A stretch of 38,040 nt of DNA, from positions 1 to 38,040 of IMG/VR virus record IMGVR_UViG_3300030233_000166. One strand, written 5' to 3'. The notes under the pieces were generated by a model, which did no database searches, had not been told where the DNA came from, and saw only the letters and a list, made by a program, of their open reading frames with translations. The position numbers were made by a program, and so were the translations under genes. This document shows positions 30,874 through 38,040 of the stretch, in pieces (the first letter of the stretch is position 1; every line of letters starts with the position of its first letter). Source of the DNA: a virus.

Positions 30874-32815
30874 CGATCTCTTCGGGTTCGACGGCGCCGC
30901 CGCGCTGATCCGCGCCTGGTCGCGGGGGCTGCGTCCAGACCCGGATCTGACCGTCTCGAGCTGGGCGGACCGCCACCGGAAACTCGCCTCGCGCGCCTCG
31001 GCCGAGCCGGGGCAGTACCGGACCGCACGCACGCCTTACATGCGCGAGATCATGGACCGACTCTCGCCGGGCGATCCCTCGCAGCGGATCGTGTTCATGA
31101 AGGCCGCGCAGGTCGGCGCGACCGAGGCCGGGAACAACTGGATCGGCTTCGTGATCCATCAGGCGCCGGGGCCGATGCTGGCGGTCCAGCCGACGGTGGA
31201 GCTGGCGAAGCGCAACTCGCGCCAGCGGATCGACCCGCTGATCGACGAGAGCCCGGACCTGCGGGAGCGGGTGAAGCCTGCAAGATCCCGCGACGCGGGC
31301 AACACGATGCTGTCAAAGGAATTCGCGGGCGGCATCCTGATCATGACGGGGGCGAACTCGGCGGTCGGGCTGCGCTCGACGCCGGCGCGCTACATCTTCC
31401 TCGACGAGGTCGATGCCTATCCGGCGTCCGCCGACGAGGAAGGCGATCCGGTCACGCTGGCTGAGGCCCGGTCGTTGACCTTCGCCCATCGGCGCAAGGT
31501 GTTCCTGGTCTCGACGCCGACCATCCGGGGTCTGAGCCGGATCGAGCGGGAGTTCGAGGCCTCCGACCAGCGCCGGTACTTCGTGCCGTGCCCGCATTGC
31601 GACGCGATGCAATGGCTGAGGTTCGAGCGGCTGCGCTGGGAGAAGGGGCGGCCGGAGACGGCCGAGTATCTCTGCGAGGGCTGCGAGCGGCCCATCGCCG
31701 AGCACCACAAGACGAGGATGCTCGAGCGCGGCGAGTGGCGGGCGACCGCCACCGCCACCGATCCGACCACGGTCGGCTATAACCTGTCGGCGCTCAATTC
31801 GCCGGTTGGCTGGCTCAGCTGGCAGCGGATCGCGCGGGCGCACGAGGCGGCACGGGGCAGCGACGAGGCGATGCGGGCGTTCCGGAACACCATCCTCGGC
31901 GAGACCTGGATGGAGACCGGCGAGGCGCCCGACTGGCAGCGGCTGGCGGACCGGCGCGAGGCATGGGCTCCAGGTACGGTGCCCGAGCGCGGGCTGTTCC
32001 TGACCGCAGGCGCCGACGTGCAGAAGGACAGGATTGAGGTCGATGTCTGGGCCTGGGGCCGGGGTCTCGAAAGCTGGCTCGTCGATCACCTCGTGCTCGA
32101 AGGCGGCCCCGGCGATCCGGCCTGCTGGCAGCAGCTGACCGACCTGCTGGGTCGGACGTGGACGCATGCCTCGGGTCAGCCGATGGCGCTTGCCCGGCTC
32201 GCGATCGACACCGGCTACGAGACCAGCGCGGTCTATGCCTGGTCGCGCCAGGTGGGCTTTGCGCAGGTGGCGCCGGTGAAGGGCGTCGAGGGGTTCACCC
32301 GGACGAGCCCAGTGACTGGGCCGACCTATGTGGACGCGACCCTCGCAGGGAAACGGCTGCGGCGTGGGGCCCGGCTCTGGACCGTGGCAACCTCGACCTT
32401 CAAGGCCGAGACCTATCGCTTCCTGCGGCAGGACCGGCCGACGAGGGAAGAAGAGGCGGCGGGCGCGCTGTGTCCGCCCGGCACGATCCACCTGCCGGAC
32501 TGGGCGGACGGCGAATGGCTGAAGCAGCTGACCGCCGAGCAGCTGGTGACGGTCCGCACGAAACGCGGCTTCGCACGGCTCGAATGGCAGAAGCTTCGCG
32601 AGCGCAACGAAGCGTTGGACACACGGGTCTATGCCCGCGCGGCGGCGTGGATTGCCGGTGCCGATCGCTGGCCCGAAGCACGCTGGGCCGATCTGGAGGC
32701 CCAGCTTGGGGTGGCGAAGTCTGACGGGCCCGAGGCCGGTGCGGCAACGGCGCCATCCGTCCCGACACGACCAATGCCGCGCCGGCGCACGGTGCGCTCG
32801 AGCTACATGAGGTGA
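30866..32815 (+). CDS. Terminase large subunit (lambda GpA family)
   Basis: A 649-residue packaging ATPase/nuclease. The ATPase domain has IVFMKAAQVGATEAGNNW (Walker A-like, about 77-95), YIFLDEVDAYP (Walker B with catalytic Glu, about 176-186) and VFLVSTPTIRG (motif III). A zinc finger CPHC...CEGC at about 242-275 is typical of the GpA family. The nuclease domain has LTAGADVQKDRIEVDVWAWG and LARLAIDTGYETSAVY. It would cut concatemers and drive DNA into the head. The start is uncertain: TTG at 30866 is chosen because the residues after it look conserved, while an ATG at 30821 would overlap the small subunit by 53 nt. Confidence 0.93.
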   Translation: MDDDLFGFDGAAALIRAWSRGLRPDPDLTVSSWADRHRKLASRASAEPGQYRTARTPYMREIMDRLSPGDPSQRIVFMKAAQVGATEAGNNWIGFVIHQAPGPMLAVQPTVELAKRNSRQRIDPLIDESPDLRERVKPARSRDAGNTMLSKEFAGGILIMTGANSAVGLRSTPARYIFLDEVDAYPASADEEGDPVTLAEARSLTFAHRRKVFLVSTPTIRGLSRIEREFEASDQRRYFVPCPHCDAMQWLRFERLRWEKGRPETAEYLCEGCERPIAEHHKTRMLERGEWRATATATDPTTVGYNLSALNSPVGWLSWQRIARAHEAARGSDEAMRAFRNTILGETWMETGEAPDWQRLADRREAWAPGTVPERGLFLTAGADVQKDRIEVDVWAWGRGLESWLVDHLVLEGGPGDPACWQQLTDLLGRTWTHASGQPMALARLAIDTGYETSAVYAWSRQVGFAQVAPVKGVEGFTRTSPVTGPTYVDATLAGKRLRRGARLWTVATSTFKAETYRFLRQDRPTREEEAAGALCPPGTIHLPDWADGEWLKQLTAEQLVTVRTKRGFARLEWQKLRERNEALDTRVYARAAAWIAGADRWPEARWADLEAQLGVAKSDGPEAGAATAPSVPTRPMPRRRTVRSSYMR

Positions 32816-32818
32816 TCC

Positions 32819-33034
32819 ATGGCCACGGCCGCAGAGCTCCGCGCCCGCCGCGATGCGCTGACCGCGCAGCGGTCCTCGGGCGTGGCGCGGGTCAGCTATG
32901 ACGGCAAGACCGTGGACTATCGCAGTGTCGCCGAGATCGACCGGGCCATCGAGGCGCTGGATCGCGAGATCGCCATTGCCGAGGGGCGCAGGATCGTCCG
33001 GCATGTGCGTGTGACGACGGCGAAGGGGCTCTGA
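32819..33034 (+). CDS. gpW-like head-tail joining protein
   Basis: A 71-residue protein, MATAAELRARRDALTAQRSS, then VSYDGKTVDYRSVAEIDRAI and EALDREIAIAEGRR. It has the alpha-beta-alpha pattern and size of lambda gpW, which closes the filled head and receives the tail. It lies 3 bp after the terminase stop and 4 bp before the portal gene, as in lambda. Confidence 0.85.
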   Translation: MATAAELRARRDALTAQRSSGVARVSYDGKTVDYRSVAEIDRAIEALDREIAIAEGRRIVRHVRVTTAKGL

Positions 33035-33038
33035 CCCC

Positions 33039-34559
33039 ATGGGCCTCTTCGACCGCTTTCGCCGCCGGCCCACCGGCGGCCCGTCAGCCATGCGCGCCCG
33101 TCTCGAAGGCGCCATGGCGAAGCGCCGGCTGCGCGGCTGGAACCCGCCGCTCGAGAACATCAACGCGCTGGTCGCCTCGGGCGGCCCGCGTCTGCTGGCG
33201 CGGTCCCGCGAACTGGTGGTGACGAACGGATATGCCGCCAATGCTTGCGAGGCCTTCGCCGCGAACCTCGTCGGCGACGGCATCAAGCCGTCCTCGCTCA
33301 TCGGAGACTCTGATCTGCGCGACCGAGTCCAGCGGCTCTGGCTCGCCTGGACAGACGAGGCCGACGCCGAAGGGCTGACCGACTTCTACGGCCTCCAGGC
33401 CATGGCCGCGCGGGAGATGTTCGTGGCGGGCGAATGCTTCGTTCGGCTGCGTCCGCGCCGGGCCGAGGACGGGCTGCTGGTGCCGCTGCAACTGCAGCTT
33501 CTCCAGTCGGAAATGCTGCCCTTCGAAAAGACGGAGACCGCGGCCAACGGCAACCGCATCCGCTGCGGGATCGAGTTCGACGCCATCGGCCGACGCGTGG
33601 CCTACCACTTCCGCCGGCGCCATCCGGGCGACAGCACGGATCAGGGGGCGGTGATCCCGGAGACGGTGCGCGTGCCCGCGGCGGACGTGCTGCATATCTA
33701 CCGGCCGATCGACGCGGGCCAGATCCGGGGGCTGCCGCATGTCGCGCCAGCCATGGTGCGGCTGTTCCTGCTCGACCAGTACGACGACGCCGAGCTCGAC
33801 AGGAAGAAGACCGCGGCGATGTTCGCGGGCTTCATCACCAAGACCGCGCCGGAAGAGCCCATGATGGGCGAGGCGGAGGCGGATCTCGACGGCGCGGCCA
33901 TCGCGAGCCTCGAGCCCGGCACGATGCAGGTGCTTCTGCCCGGCGAGGACGTGAAGTTCTCGTCGCCGGCCGATGTCGGCAGCAGCTACGAGGCATTCCA
34001 GTATCGGACGCTGCTCTCGGTCGCGGCCTCGCTGGGGCTGCCCTATCACCTCGTCACCGGCGATGTCCGGCAGGCGAATTACTCGAGCCTCAGGGCGGAG
34101 CTCGTCGAGTTCCGGCGCCGCATCGGCCAGCTGCAGCATGGCGTCATCGTGCACCAGTTCTGCCGCGCGGTCTGGCTGCGCTGGCTGGAGACGGCGGTGC
34201 TGTCGGGCGCGCTCGACGCCGATCCGGCCGAGGTGCGGCCGGTGCAATGGATCCCGCCGCGCTGGGACTGGGTCGACCCGCTGAAGGACATCCAGGCACA
34301 GGTGCTGGCGATGGAGGCCGGCATCACCTCGCGGCGCAAGGTGGTCGAGGCCACGGGCTACGACATCGAGGAAGTCGACCGGGAGAACGCCGCCGACGCC
34401 GCGCGCGCGACGGGGCTCGGCCTGCGCTACCGCACGAGCCCCGGAGAGACGCAGGGCGCACGGGCAACGCCGGCAAAAAGGCCCGAGCCCGCTGATGGCG
34501 CAGGCGACAGACCGGACGCCGGCGCGGCGGCGGCCGATCCGGCCACCGAACAGGAGTGA
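33039..34559 (+). CDS. Phage portal protein, lambda family
   Basis: A 506-residue portal protein. Recognisable segments are LVASGGPRLLARSRELVVTN with NACEAFAANLVGDGIKP, AAREMFVAGECFVRLRPRR, VPAADVLHIYRPIDAGQIRG and YDDAELDRKKTAAMFAGFI. The lambda-family signature SLGLPYHLVTGDVRQANYSS lies in the C-terminal half, and QWIPPRWDWVDPLKD follows. It forms the ring at the head vertex through which DNA passes. The tail after about residue 470 is disordered (Ala/Asp/Pro). Confidence 0.95.
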   Translation: MGLFDRFRRRPTGGPSAMRARLEGAMAKRRLRGWNPPLENINALVASGGPRLLARSRELVVTNGYAANACEAFAANLVGDGIKPSSLIGDSDLRDRVQRLWLAWTDEADAEGLTDFYGLQAMAAREMFVAGECFVRLRPRRAEDGLLVPLQLQLLQSEMLPFEKTETAANGNRIRCGIEFDAIGRRVAYHFRRRHPGDSTDQGAVIPETVRVPAADVLHIYRPIDAGQIRGLPHVAPAMVRLFLLDQYDDAELDRKKTAAMFAGFITKTAPEEPMMGEAEADLDGAAIASLEPGTMQVLLPGEDVKFSSPADVGSSYEAFQYRTLLSVAASLGLPYHLVTGDVRQANYSSLRAELVEFRRRIGQLQHGVIVHQFCRAVWLRWLETAVLSGALDADPAEVRPVQWIPPRWDWVDPLKDIQAQVLAMEAGITSRRKVVEATGYDIEEVDRENAADAARATGLGLRYRTSPGETQGARATPAKRPEPADGAGDRPDAGAAAADPATEQE

Positions 34560-34563
34560 CGAC

Positions 34564-35579
34564 ATGGCAAGCTGGTATGCGATCCGCGCCCGGGGGACCG
34601 GTGCGGAAGTGGCGATCTATGACGAGATCGGCGCCTACGGGGTCTCGGCGAGGGGTCTTCTCGCCGAACTGGGCGCGCTGCCCGAGGGCACGCCCGTCGA
34701 TCTGCGGCTGAACAGTCCCGGCGGCTCGGTCTTCGACGCGGTCGCGATCCACAACGCGATCAAGCGCCACGAAAGCCCGGTCACTGTCTGGATCGACGGC
34801 ATCGCCGCCTCGGCGCCTCCTACATCGCCATGGCGGGCGACGAAATCGTCATGCCCGAGAACGCCTTCCTGATGATCCACGATCCCGCCGGCCTCGTGAT
34901 GGGCACGGCCGAGGACATGCGCGCCATGGCCGAGGCGCTCGACAAGGTGAAGGGCAGCCTCGTCTCCGGCTACGCAGCGAAATCCGGCCGGACGCCGGAG
35001 GAGGTCTCCGCGCTCATGGCGGCCGAGACCTGGTTCGACGCCGCGGATGCCGTGGCGCAGGGCTTCGCCGACCGGTTTATTGAGCCCGTCCGGATCGCCG
35101 CGCGCTTCGACATCGGGCGCTTCCGCAACGCACCGCCGGTGCTGGTCGAGACCATCGAAGCCGAGCCGGAGCCCGAGGAAGCGGCGGTCCGCGCGAACAA
35201 CGAGGCCACCGACGAGGCTACCGAAGGAGGTGAGCTCGCGGACGCTGAGGACTATCAGTCTGACGCTCTCGATACCTCACAGACGCCCGCCGAAACTCCG
35301 CCGCCGAGCGGCACACCGCCGGATCCTGCCGCGATCCGGGCCGAGGCCATCGGCCATGCCCGAGCCGTCATCGATCTCTGCCGCCTCGCAGGCCAGCCGC
35401 AGATGGCCGGCAAGTTCCTCGAAGAGAACGCCAGCCTCGACGAGGTGCGCGCCGCGCTCCTTGCTGCCAAGGCCGAGGCCGAGCCCGAGATCGCGCCCCA
35501 TCACCCGCAGCCCGGCCGGTCCTCCGCCGCGCGCCCCTGGGGCGAGATCGTCGCCCGCACCTTCAAGCTGAAAGGATGA
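34564..35579 (+). pseudogene. ClpP-like head maturation protease, frameshifted
   Basis: The ATG at 34564 opens a ClpP/S49-type prohead protease: VDLRLNSPGGSVFDAVAIHN, then TVWIDGIAASA with the catalytic Ser (S83). After GCG at 34813-34815 this frame turns to nonsense (PPTSPWRATK) and stops at 34872. The next frame, from about 34816, continues the family exactly (ASYIAMAGDEIVMPENAFLM, IHDP with the catalytic His, then ETWFDAADAVAQGFADRFIE) down to 35579. One missing G at about 34815-34816 (GCGCCTCC for GCGGCCTCC) explains it. No slippery heptamer is seen, so this is a mutation or a sequencing error. If real, the prohead protease is lost. The C-terminal third (about 35150-35400) is an acidic linker, perhaps scaffold-like. 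Confidence 0.88.
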
Positions 35580-35583
35580 CACC

Positions 35584-35949
35584 ATGACCACGCTGGTCGA
35601 AGGCACGCACCCCGGCGGCTTCCTCGTCTGGGAATCCTTCCGCGACTACACCCGCGAGACGATCACCATCGCCGCGGGCACGCTCGAACCCGGCACCGTG
35701 CTCGGCAAGATCACCGCCTCGGGCAAATACGCCGCCCACGACCCGGCCGCCGTCGACGGCACCGAGACCGCCGTTGCCGTGCTCTGGGGCAAGGCGGATG
35801 CGAGCGCGGGCGACGCGCCGGCCGTAGCCATCGTCCGCGGCCCCGCCATCGTCAACCGCCACGACCTCGTGTTCGCGGGCACACCCAGCGAGGGCGAGAT
35901 CGCGGCCGCGCACACGGCACTCCTCGCCGCGGGCATCCTCGTCCGCTGA
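35584..35949 (+). CDS. Head decoration protein, lambda gpD-like
   Basis: A 121-residue protein: MTTLVEGTHPGGFLVWESFR, DYTRETITIAAG, LEPGTVLGKITASGKY, then AVAVLWGKADAS and AIVRGPAIVNRHDLVFA. This matches lambda gpD, which sits as trimers on the expanded capsid. It lies 4 bp after the protease reading frame and just before the capsid gene, the lambda order C-D-E. Confidence 0.92.
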   Translation: MTTLVEGTHPGGFLVWESFRDYTRETITIAAGTLEPGTVLGKITASGKYAAHDPAAVDGTETAVAVLWGKADASAGDAPAVAIVRGPAIVNRHDLVFAGTPSEGEIAAAHTALLAAGILVR

Positions 35950-36031
35950 CGCAATCCCCTTTTCTACGCGCGCCCGGACGCAAAACCGGCGTCCACTTTT
36001 GCTGGGCGCGCTCACGACAGGAGGCATCCTC

Positions 36032-37045
36032 ATGGCCACCATGGACATCTTCGAAGGCGATGCCTTCACAATCGTCGAGCTCACGCGCGCGCTCGAGAAC
36101 ATCCCCTACAAGCCCGCGCTGCTCTCGGGCTCGGCCCTCTTCAGCCCGCGCGGCGTGCGCGCCCGCACCGTCGTGATCGAGAGCCGCGACGGCACGCTGT
36201 CGCTGATCCCGTTCTCGGAGCGCGGCTCGGCATATGAGCAGCAGGTTCCCGACCGGCGCGAGATGCGCGCCTTCGTCTGCCGTCAGTTCAAGAAGCAGGA
36301 CGTGCTCTGGGCCTCCGAGATCCAGTCCGTCCGCGACTTCGGCTCGGAAAGCGCCGCCCAGCAGGTGCAGACCGAGGTCGCCTACCGGCTCAGGAAGCTC
36401 CGCCAGGACGCCGAGACCACCTTCGAATACCACCTGCTGAACGGCATCCAGGGGCTGGTGAAGGACCCGAAGGACCACGCCACGGTCGTGAATTACTTCA
36501 CCGAGTTCGGCATCACGCCCGCGGCCGAGATCGACTTCGACCTCGACAATGCGAGCCCGGCCTCAGGCGCGCTCCGCAAGCGCTGCCAGGCGCTCATCGA
36601 GAGCGTCGAGGACTCGATGGGCGGGCTCTCGGCCGGCGCCGTGCAGGTCCGCGCGGAATGCGGCTCGGCCTTCTTCGCCGATCTCGTGGCCCACAAGGAG
36701 GTGCGGGAGACCTACCTCAACACTGCCGCGGCAGCCGACCTGCGGGGCCGCGTGGCCGACGAGGTGAGCTTCGGGGGTATCACCTTCCGCCGTTACCGCG
36801 GTGGGGTGGGCTTCACGGTGCCCACCGACAAGGCCTTCTTCTATCCCGAAGGCATCGAGGGGCTCTTCGAGATCTACTACGCTCCGGCAGACACCTTCGA
36901 GACGGTGAACACCCTCGGCCAGCCGCTTTACGCACGCACCATCCCCGACCGGGATCGCGACGAATGGGTGCGGCTCGAGATCGAGAGCAACCCGCTCCCG
37001 ATCTGCACCCGGCCGCAGGTGCTCCGCTCGGCACGGCGAACCTGA
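36032..37045 (+). CDS. Major capsid protein, lambda gpE family
   Basis: A 337-residue protein: MDIFEGDAFTIVELTRALEN, IPYKPALLSGSALFSPRGVR, VVIESRDGTLSLIPFSERGS and the later GVGFTVPTDKAFFYPEGIEG. These match the lambda-type major capsid protein family (HK97 fold). AGGAGG at 36019-36024, 7 nt before ATG 36032, is the strongest ribosome binding site seen in the head module, in keeping with high expression, and it fixes the start. About 80 bp separates it from the gpD-like gene. The stop overlaps the next start by 1 nt. Confidence 0.94.
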   Translation: MATMDIFEGDAFTIVELTRALENIPYKPALLSGSALFSPRGVRARTVVIESRDGTLSLIPFSERGSAYEQQVPDRREMRAFVCRQFKKQDVLWASEIQSVRDFGSESAAQQVQTEVAYRLRKLRQDAETTFEYHLLNGIQGLVKDPKDHATVVNYFTEFGITPAAEIDFDLDNASPASGALRKRCQALIESVEDSMGGLSAGAVQVRAECGSAFFADLVAHKEVRETYLNTAAAADLRGRVADEVSFGGITFRRYRGGVGFTVPTDKAFFYPEGIEGLFEIYYAPADTFETVNTLGQPLYARTIPDRDRDEWVRLEIESNPLPICTRPQVLRSARRT

Positions 37046-37356
37046 TGACCGCCTTCGCCGCCGCCCTCGACGCGCTCTTCGCGGACGCGCATCTCGCGCT
37101 CGATGTCGTCTACACCGCCGAGGGCGGCGCACCGTCGCTGGTGCGCGCGATCCTGCGACGGCCGGACGATGTCACCGGCTTCGGCGAGGCGCGCATCTGG
37201 TCGGAGACCACCCGGCTGGATCTGCGCCTCGCCGAGGTGTCGAGCCCGCGCCCAGGCGACCGGATCGAGATCGACGGCGAAGCCTTCCTCATCCAGGGCG
37301 AGCCCGTCCGCGACCGCGAGCGGCTCGTCTGGACCGTGGACCTGCGCCCAGCCTGA
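37045..37356 (+). CDS. Head-tail connector protein (gpFII-like position)
   Basis: A 103-residue protein: MTAFAAALDALFADAHLALD, a beta-rich VRAILRRPDDVTGFGEARIW and PGDRIEIDGEAFLIQGEPVR. Small beta-barrel proteins of this build directly after the capsid gene are head-tail attachment proteins like lambda gpFII. The start overlaps the capsid stop (TGATG). The frame open before it is the shadow of the capsid gene. Confidence 0.8.
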   Translation: MTAFAAALDALFADAHLALDVVYTAEGGAPSLVRAILRRPDDVTGFGEARIWSETTRLDLRLAEVSSPRPGDRIEIDGEAFLIQGEPVRDRERLVWTVDLRPA

Positions 37357-37361
37357 CAGCG

Positions 37362-37940
37362 ATGAAGCTGAAGCTCGACATCACCCCCGATCTCGTGGCC
37401 GCCATGGCCGCAGAGGTGAAGGCCGGCGAGAAGGCCGTCACCGCCGCCATGCGCGAGGCCGGCACCGGGCTCAAGACCGCCTGGCGCGGCCAGATCACCG
37501 GCGCGGGGCTCGGCCGACGGCTCGCCAACTCGATCCGGAGCCAGACCTACCCGAAGGCGGGCGAGAGCCTGAACGCCGCCGCACTCGTCTGGTCCAAGGC
37601 ACCCGTCATCGTCGGCGCCCACGACACCGGCCCGCTGATCCGCTCGAAGGACGGGTTTTGGCTGGCGATCCCGACCGAGGCCGCTGGCCGTGGTCTCCGA
37701 GGCGCCAAGCTCACCCCCGGCGAATGGGAGCGCCGCCGTGGCCTGCGCCTGCGCTTCGTCTACCGCCGCCGGGGGCCGAGCCTGCTCGTTGCCGACGAGG
37801 CCCGCATCAACAAACGCGGCCAGGCGGTCGCCTCGCGCTCGAAGACCGGCCGCAACCAGGTCACCGCGCCGATCTTCTTGCTGGTGCCGCAGGTCAAACG
37901 TAACCGCTGTTGTCCCCCCACCTTTCGGTTCGCGGTGTGA
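37362..37940 (+). pseudogene. DUF6441-like tail component gene, cut by IS66
   Basis: The gene opens at ATG 37362: MKLKLDITPDLVAAMAAEVK, LKTAWRGQITGAGLGRRLAN, AHDTGPLIRSKDGFWLAIPT, then ARINKRGQAVASRSKTGRNQ and IFLLVPQVK. It is recognised as DUF6441, a phage minor tail protein family acting at the tail-completion stage. At 37900 the reading runs into IS66-type DNA and picks up the foreign end RNRCCPPTFRFAV before a stop at 37940. Family members normally continue for some 20-40 residues after VPQVK, so the C terminus is lost. The 5' part (37362-37899) is original. Confidence 0.8.
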
Positions 37941-38040
37941 TCTGAGATCGGCTCCTTTATTGGCGAACGGGAAGGAGTTTCTCCATGGATGCTTCATTGG
38001 AGGTTCTCACGGTCGGTGGAGGGCGGCGGCGCCACCGGAA
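37900..38040 (+). mobile_element. IS66-family insertion sequence, left end (continues past the window)
   Basis: Starts with GTAACCGCTG at 37900, the GTAA-type terminal inverted repeat end of IS66 elements. It is followed by the usual leader and, at 37985, the first transposition gene. It interrupts the DUF6441 gene. The right end and the 8-bp target duplication typical of IS66 lie outside the window. Confidence 0.75.
37985..38040 (+). CDS. tnpA: IS66 TnpA (OrfA)-like protein, 5' end only
   Basis: ATG at 37985 after AAGGAG. The 18 visible residues MDASLEVLTVGGGRRRHR are of the kind seen at the start of IS66-family OrfA, a helix-turn-helix accessory protein of IS66 transposition. The gene continues beyond the window. 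TnpB and the transposase TnpC would follow. Confidence 0.7.
   Translation, partial: MDASLEVLTVGGGRRRHR

Noticed and set aside
31313-33301. Very long open frame (662 codons) on the minus strand
   Set aside because: It lies opposite the terminase and gpW-like genes, has Arg/Pro/His-rich shadow composition and no motif. The plus-strand genes explain the region.
33084-34565. Long minus-strand frame (493 codons)
   Set aside because: It is the antisense shadow of the portal gene in GC-rich DNA.
34795-34835. Programmed -1 frameshift in the head protease
   Set aside because: No X-XXY-YYZ slippery heptamer or stimulatory structure is visible, and homologues are read in one frame. A missing G is the simpler explanation.

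Overview
The window looks like the chromosome of a high-GC alphaproteobacterium, most likely a member of the Rhodobacteraceae. I infer this from the GC-rich codon use and from the gene families present: a DUF2924 protein next to a serine recombinase, DUF6511, DUF6362, DUF7220, DUF3489 and DUF6441 proteins. These recur together in prophages of that group. This is recognition by eye, and no database search was possible.

Layout. (1) 51-188: a tRNA-Ser(GGA) gene and its terminator. (2) 441-6406: a defence-type locus. It holds a Vsr endonuclease, a C5-cytosine methyltransferase and, on the opposite strand, an overlapping operon of four genes: a small conserved protein, a MORC/MutL-type GHKL ATPase, an unknown protein and a DUF6339-like protein. 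(3) 6675-9212: a coupled operon with a serine recombinase, a ParB-like helix-turn-helix protein, a DUF2924 protein and a small protein. (4) 9312-11738: lysogeny control, with a CI/LexA-like repressor, two co-transcribed genes and a divergent gene. (5) 11937-21223: early and replication genes, with an AlpA-like HTH protein, a Sak4-like RecA-fold ATPase, a DUF669-like protein, a Cas4/RecB-type nuclease, a RecD/Dda-like helicase and a Toprim-VapE primase/helicase. (6) 21343-22944: AT-richer cargo on the minus strand, a staphylococcal-nuclease-like protein and a coiled-coil membrane protein. (7) 23166-23462: a dense cluster of a 9-bp motif in both orientations. (8) 23592-24731: a RuvC-like resolvase and two small late-early genes. 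(9) 24879-26148: a second AT-richer cargo pair, an exported protein and a four-helix membrane protein. (10) 26641-30176: phage DNA modification (a ParB-fused amino-methyltransferase and a C5 methyltransferase) and small accessory genes. (11) 30289-37940: a lambda-like packaging and head module. It comprises small and large terminase, gpW-like joining protein, portal, ClpP-like head protease (frameshifted), gpD-like decoration protein, gpE-like major capsid protein, a head-tail protein and a DUF6441 tail protein. (12) 37900-end: the left end of an IS66-type insertion sequence that cuts the DUF6441 gene.

How it works together. The recombinase operon and repressor would control integration and lysogeny. 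The Sak4/DUF669/Cas4-like/helicase/VapE/RuvC set would replicate and recombine phage DNA. The two methyltransferases would protect it, and terminase, portal, protease and capsid would build the head. The prophage is probably defective as written, because the head protease is frameshifted and an IS66 element sits in the tail genes. Prophage ends (attL/attR) could not be identified, and it is not clear whether the Vsr/Dcm/MORC locus belongs to the prophage or to a neighbouring island.
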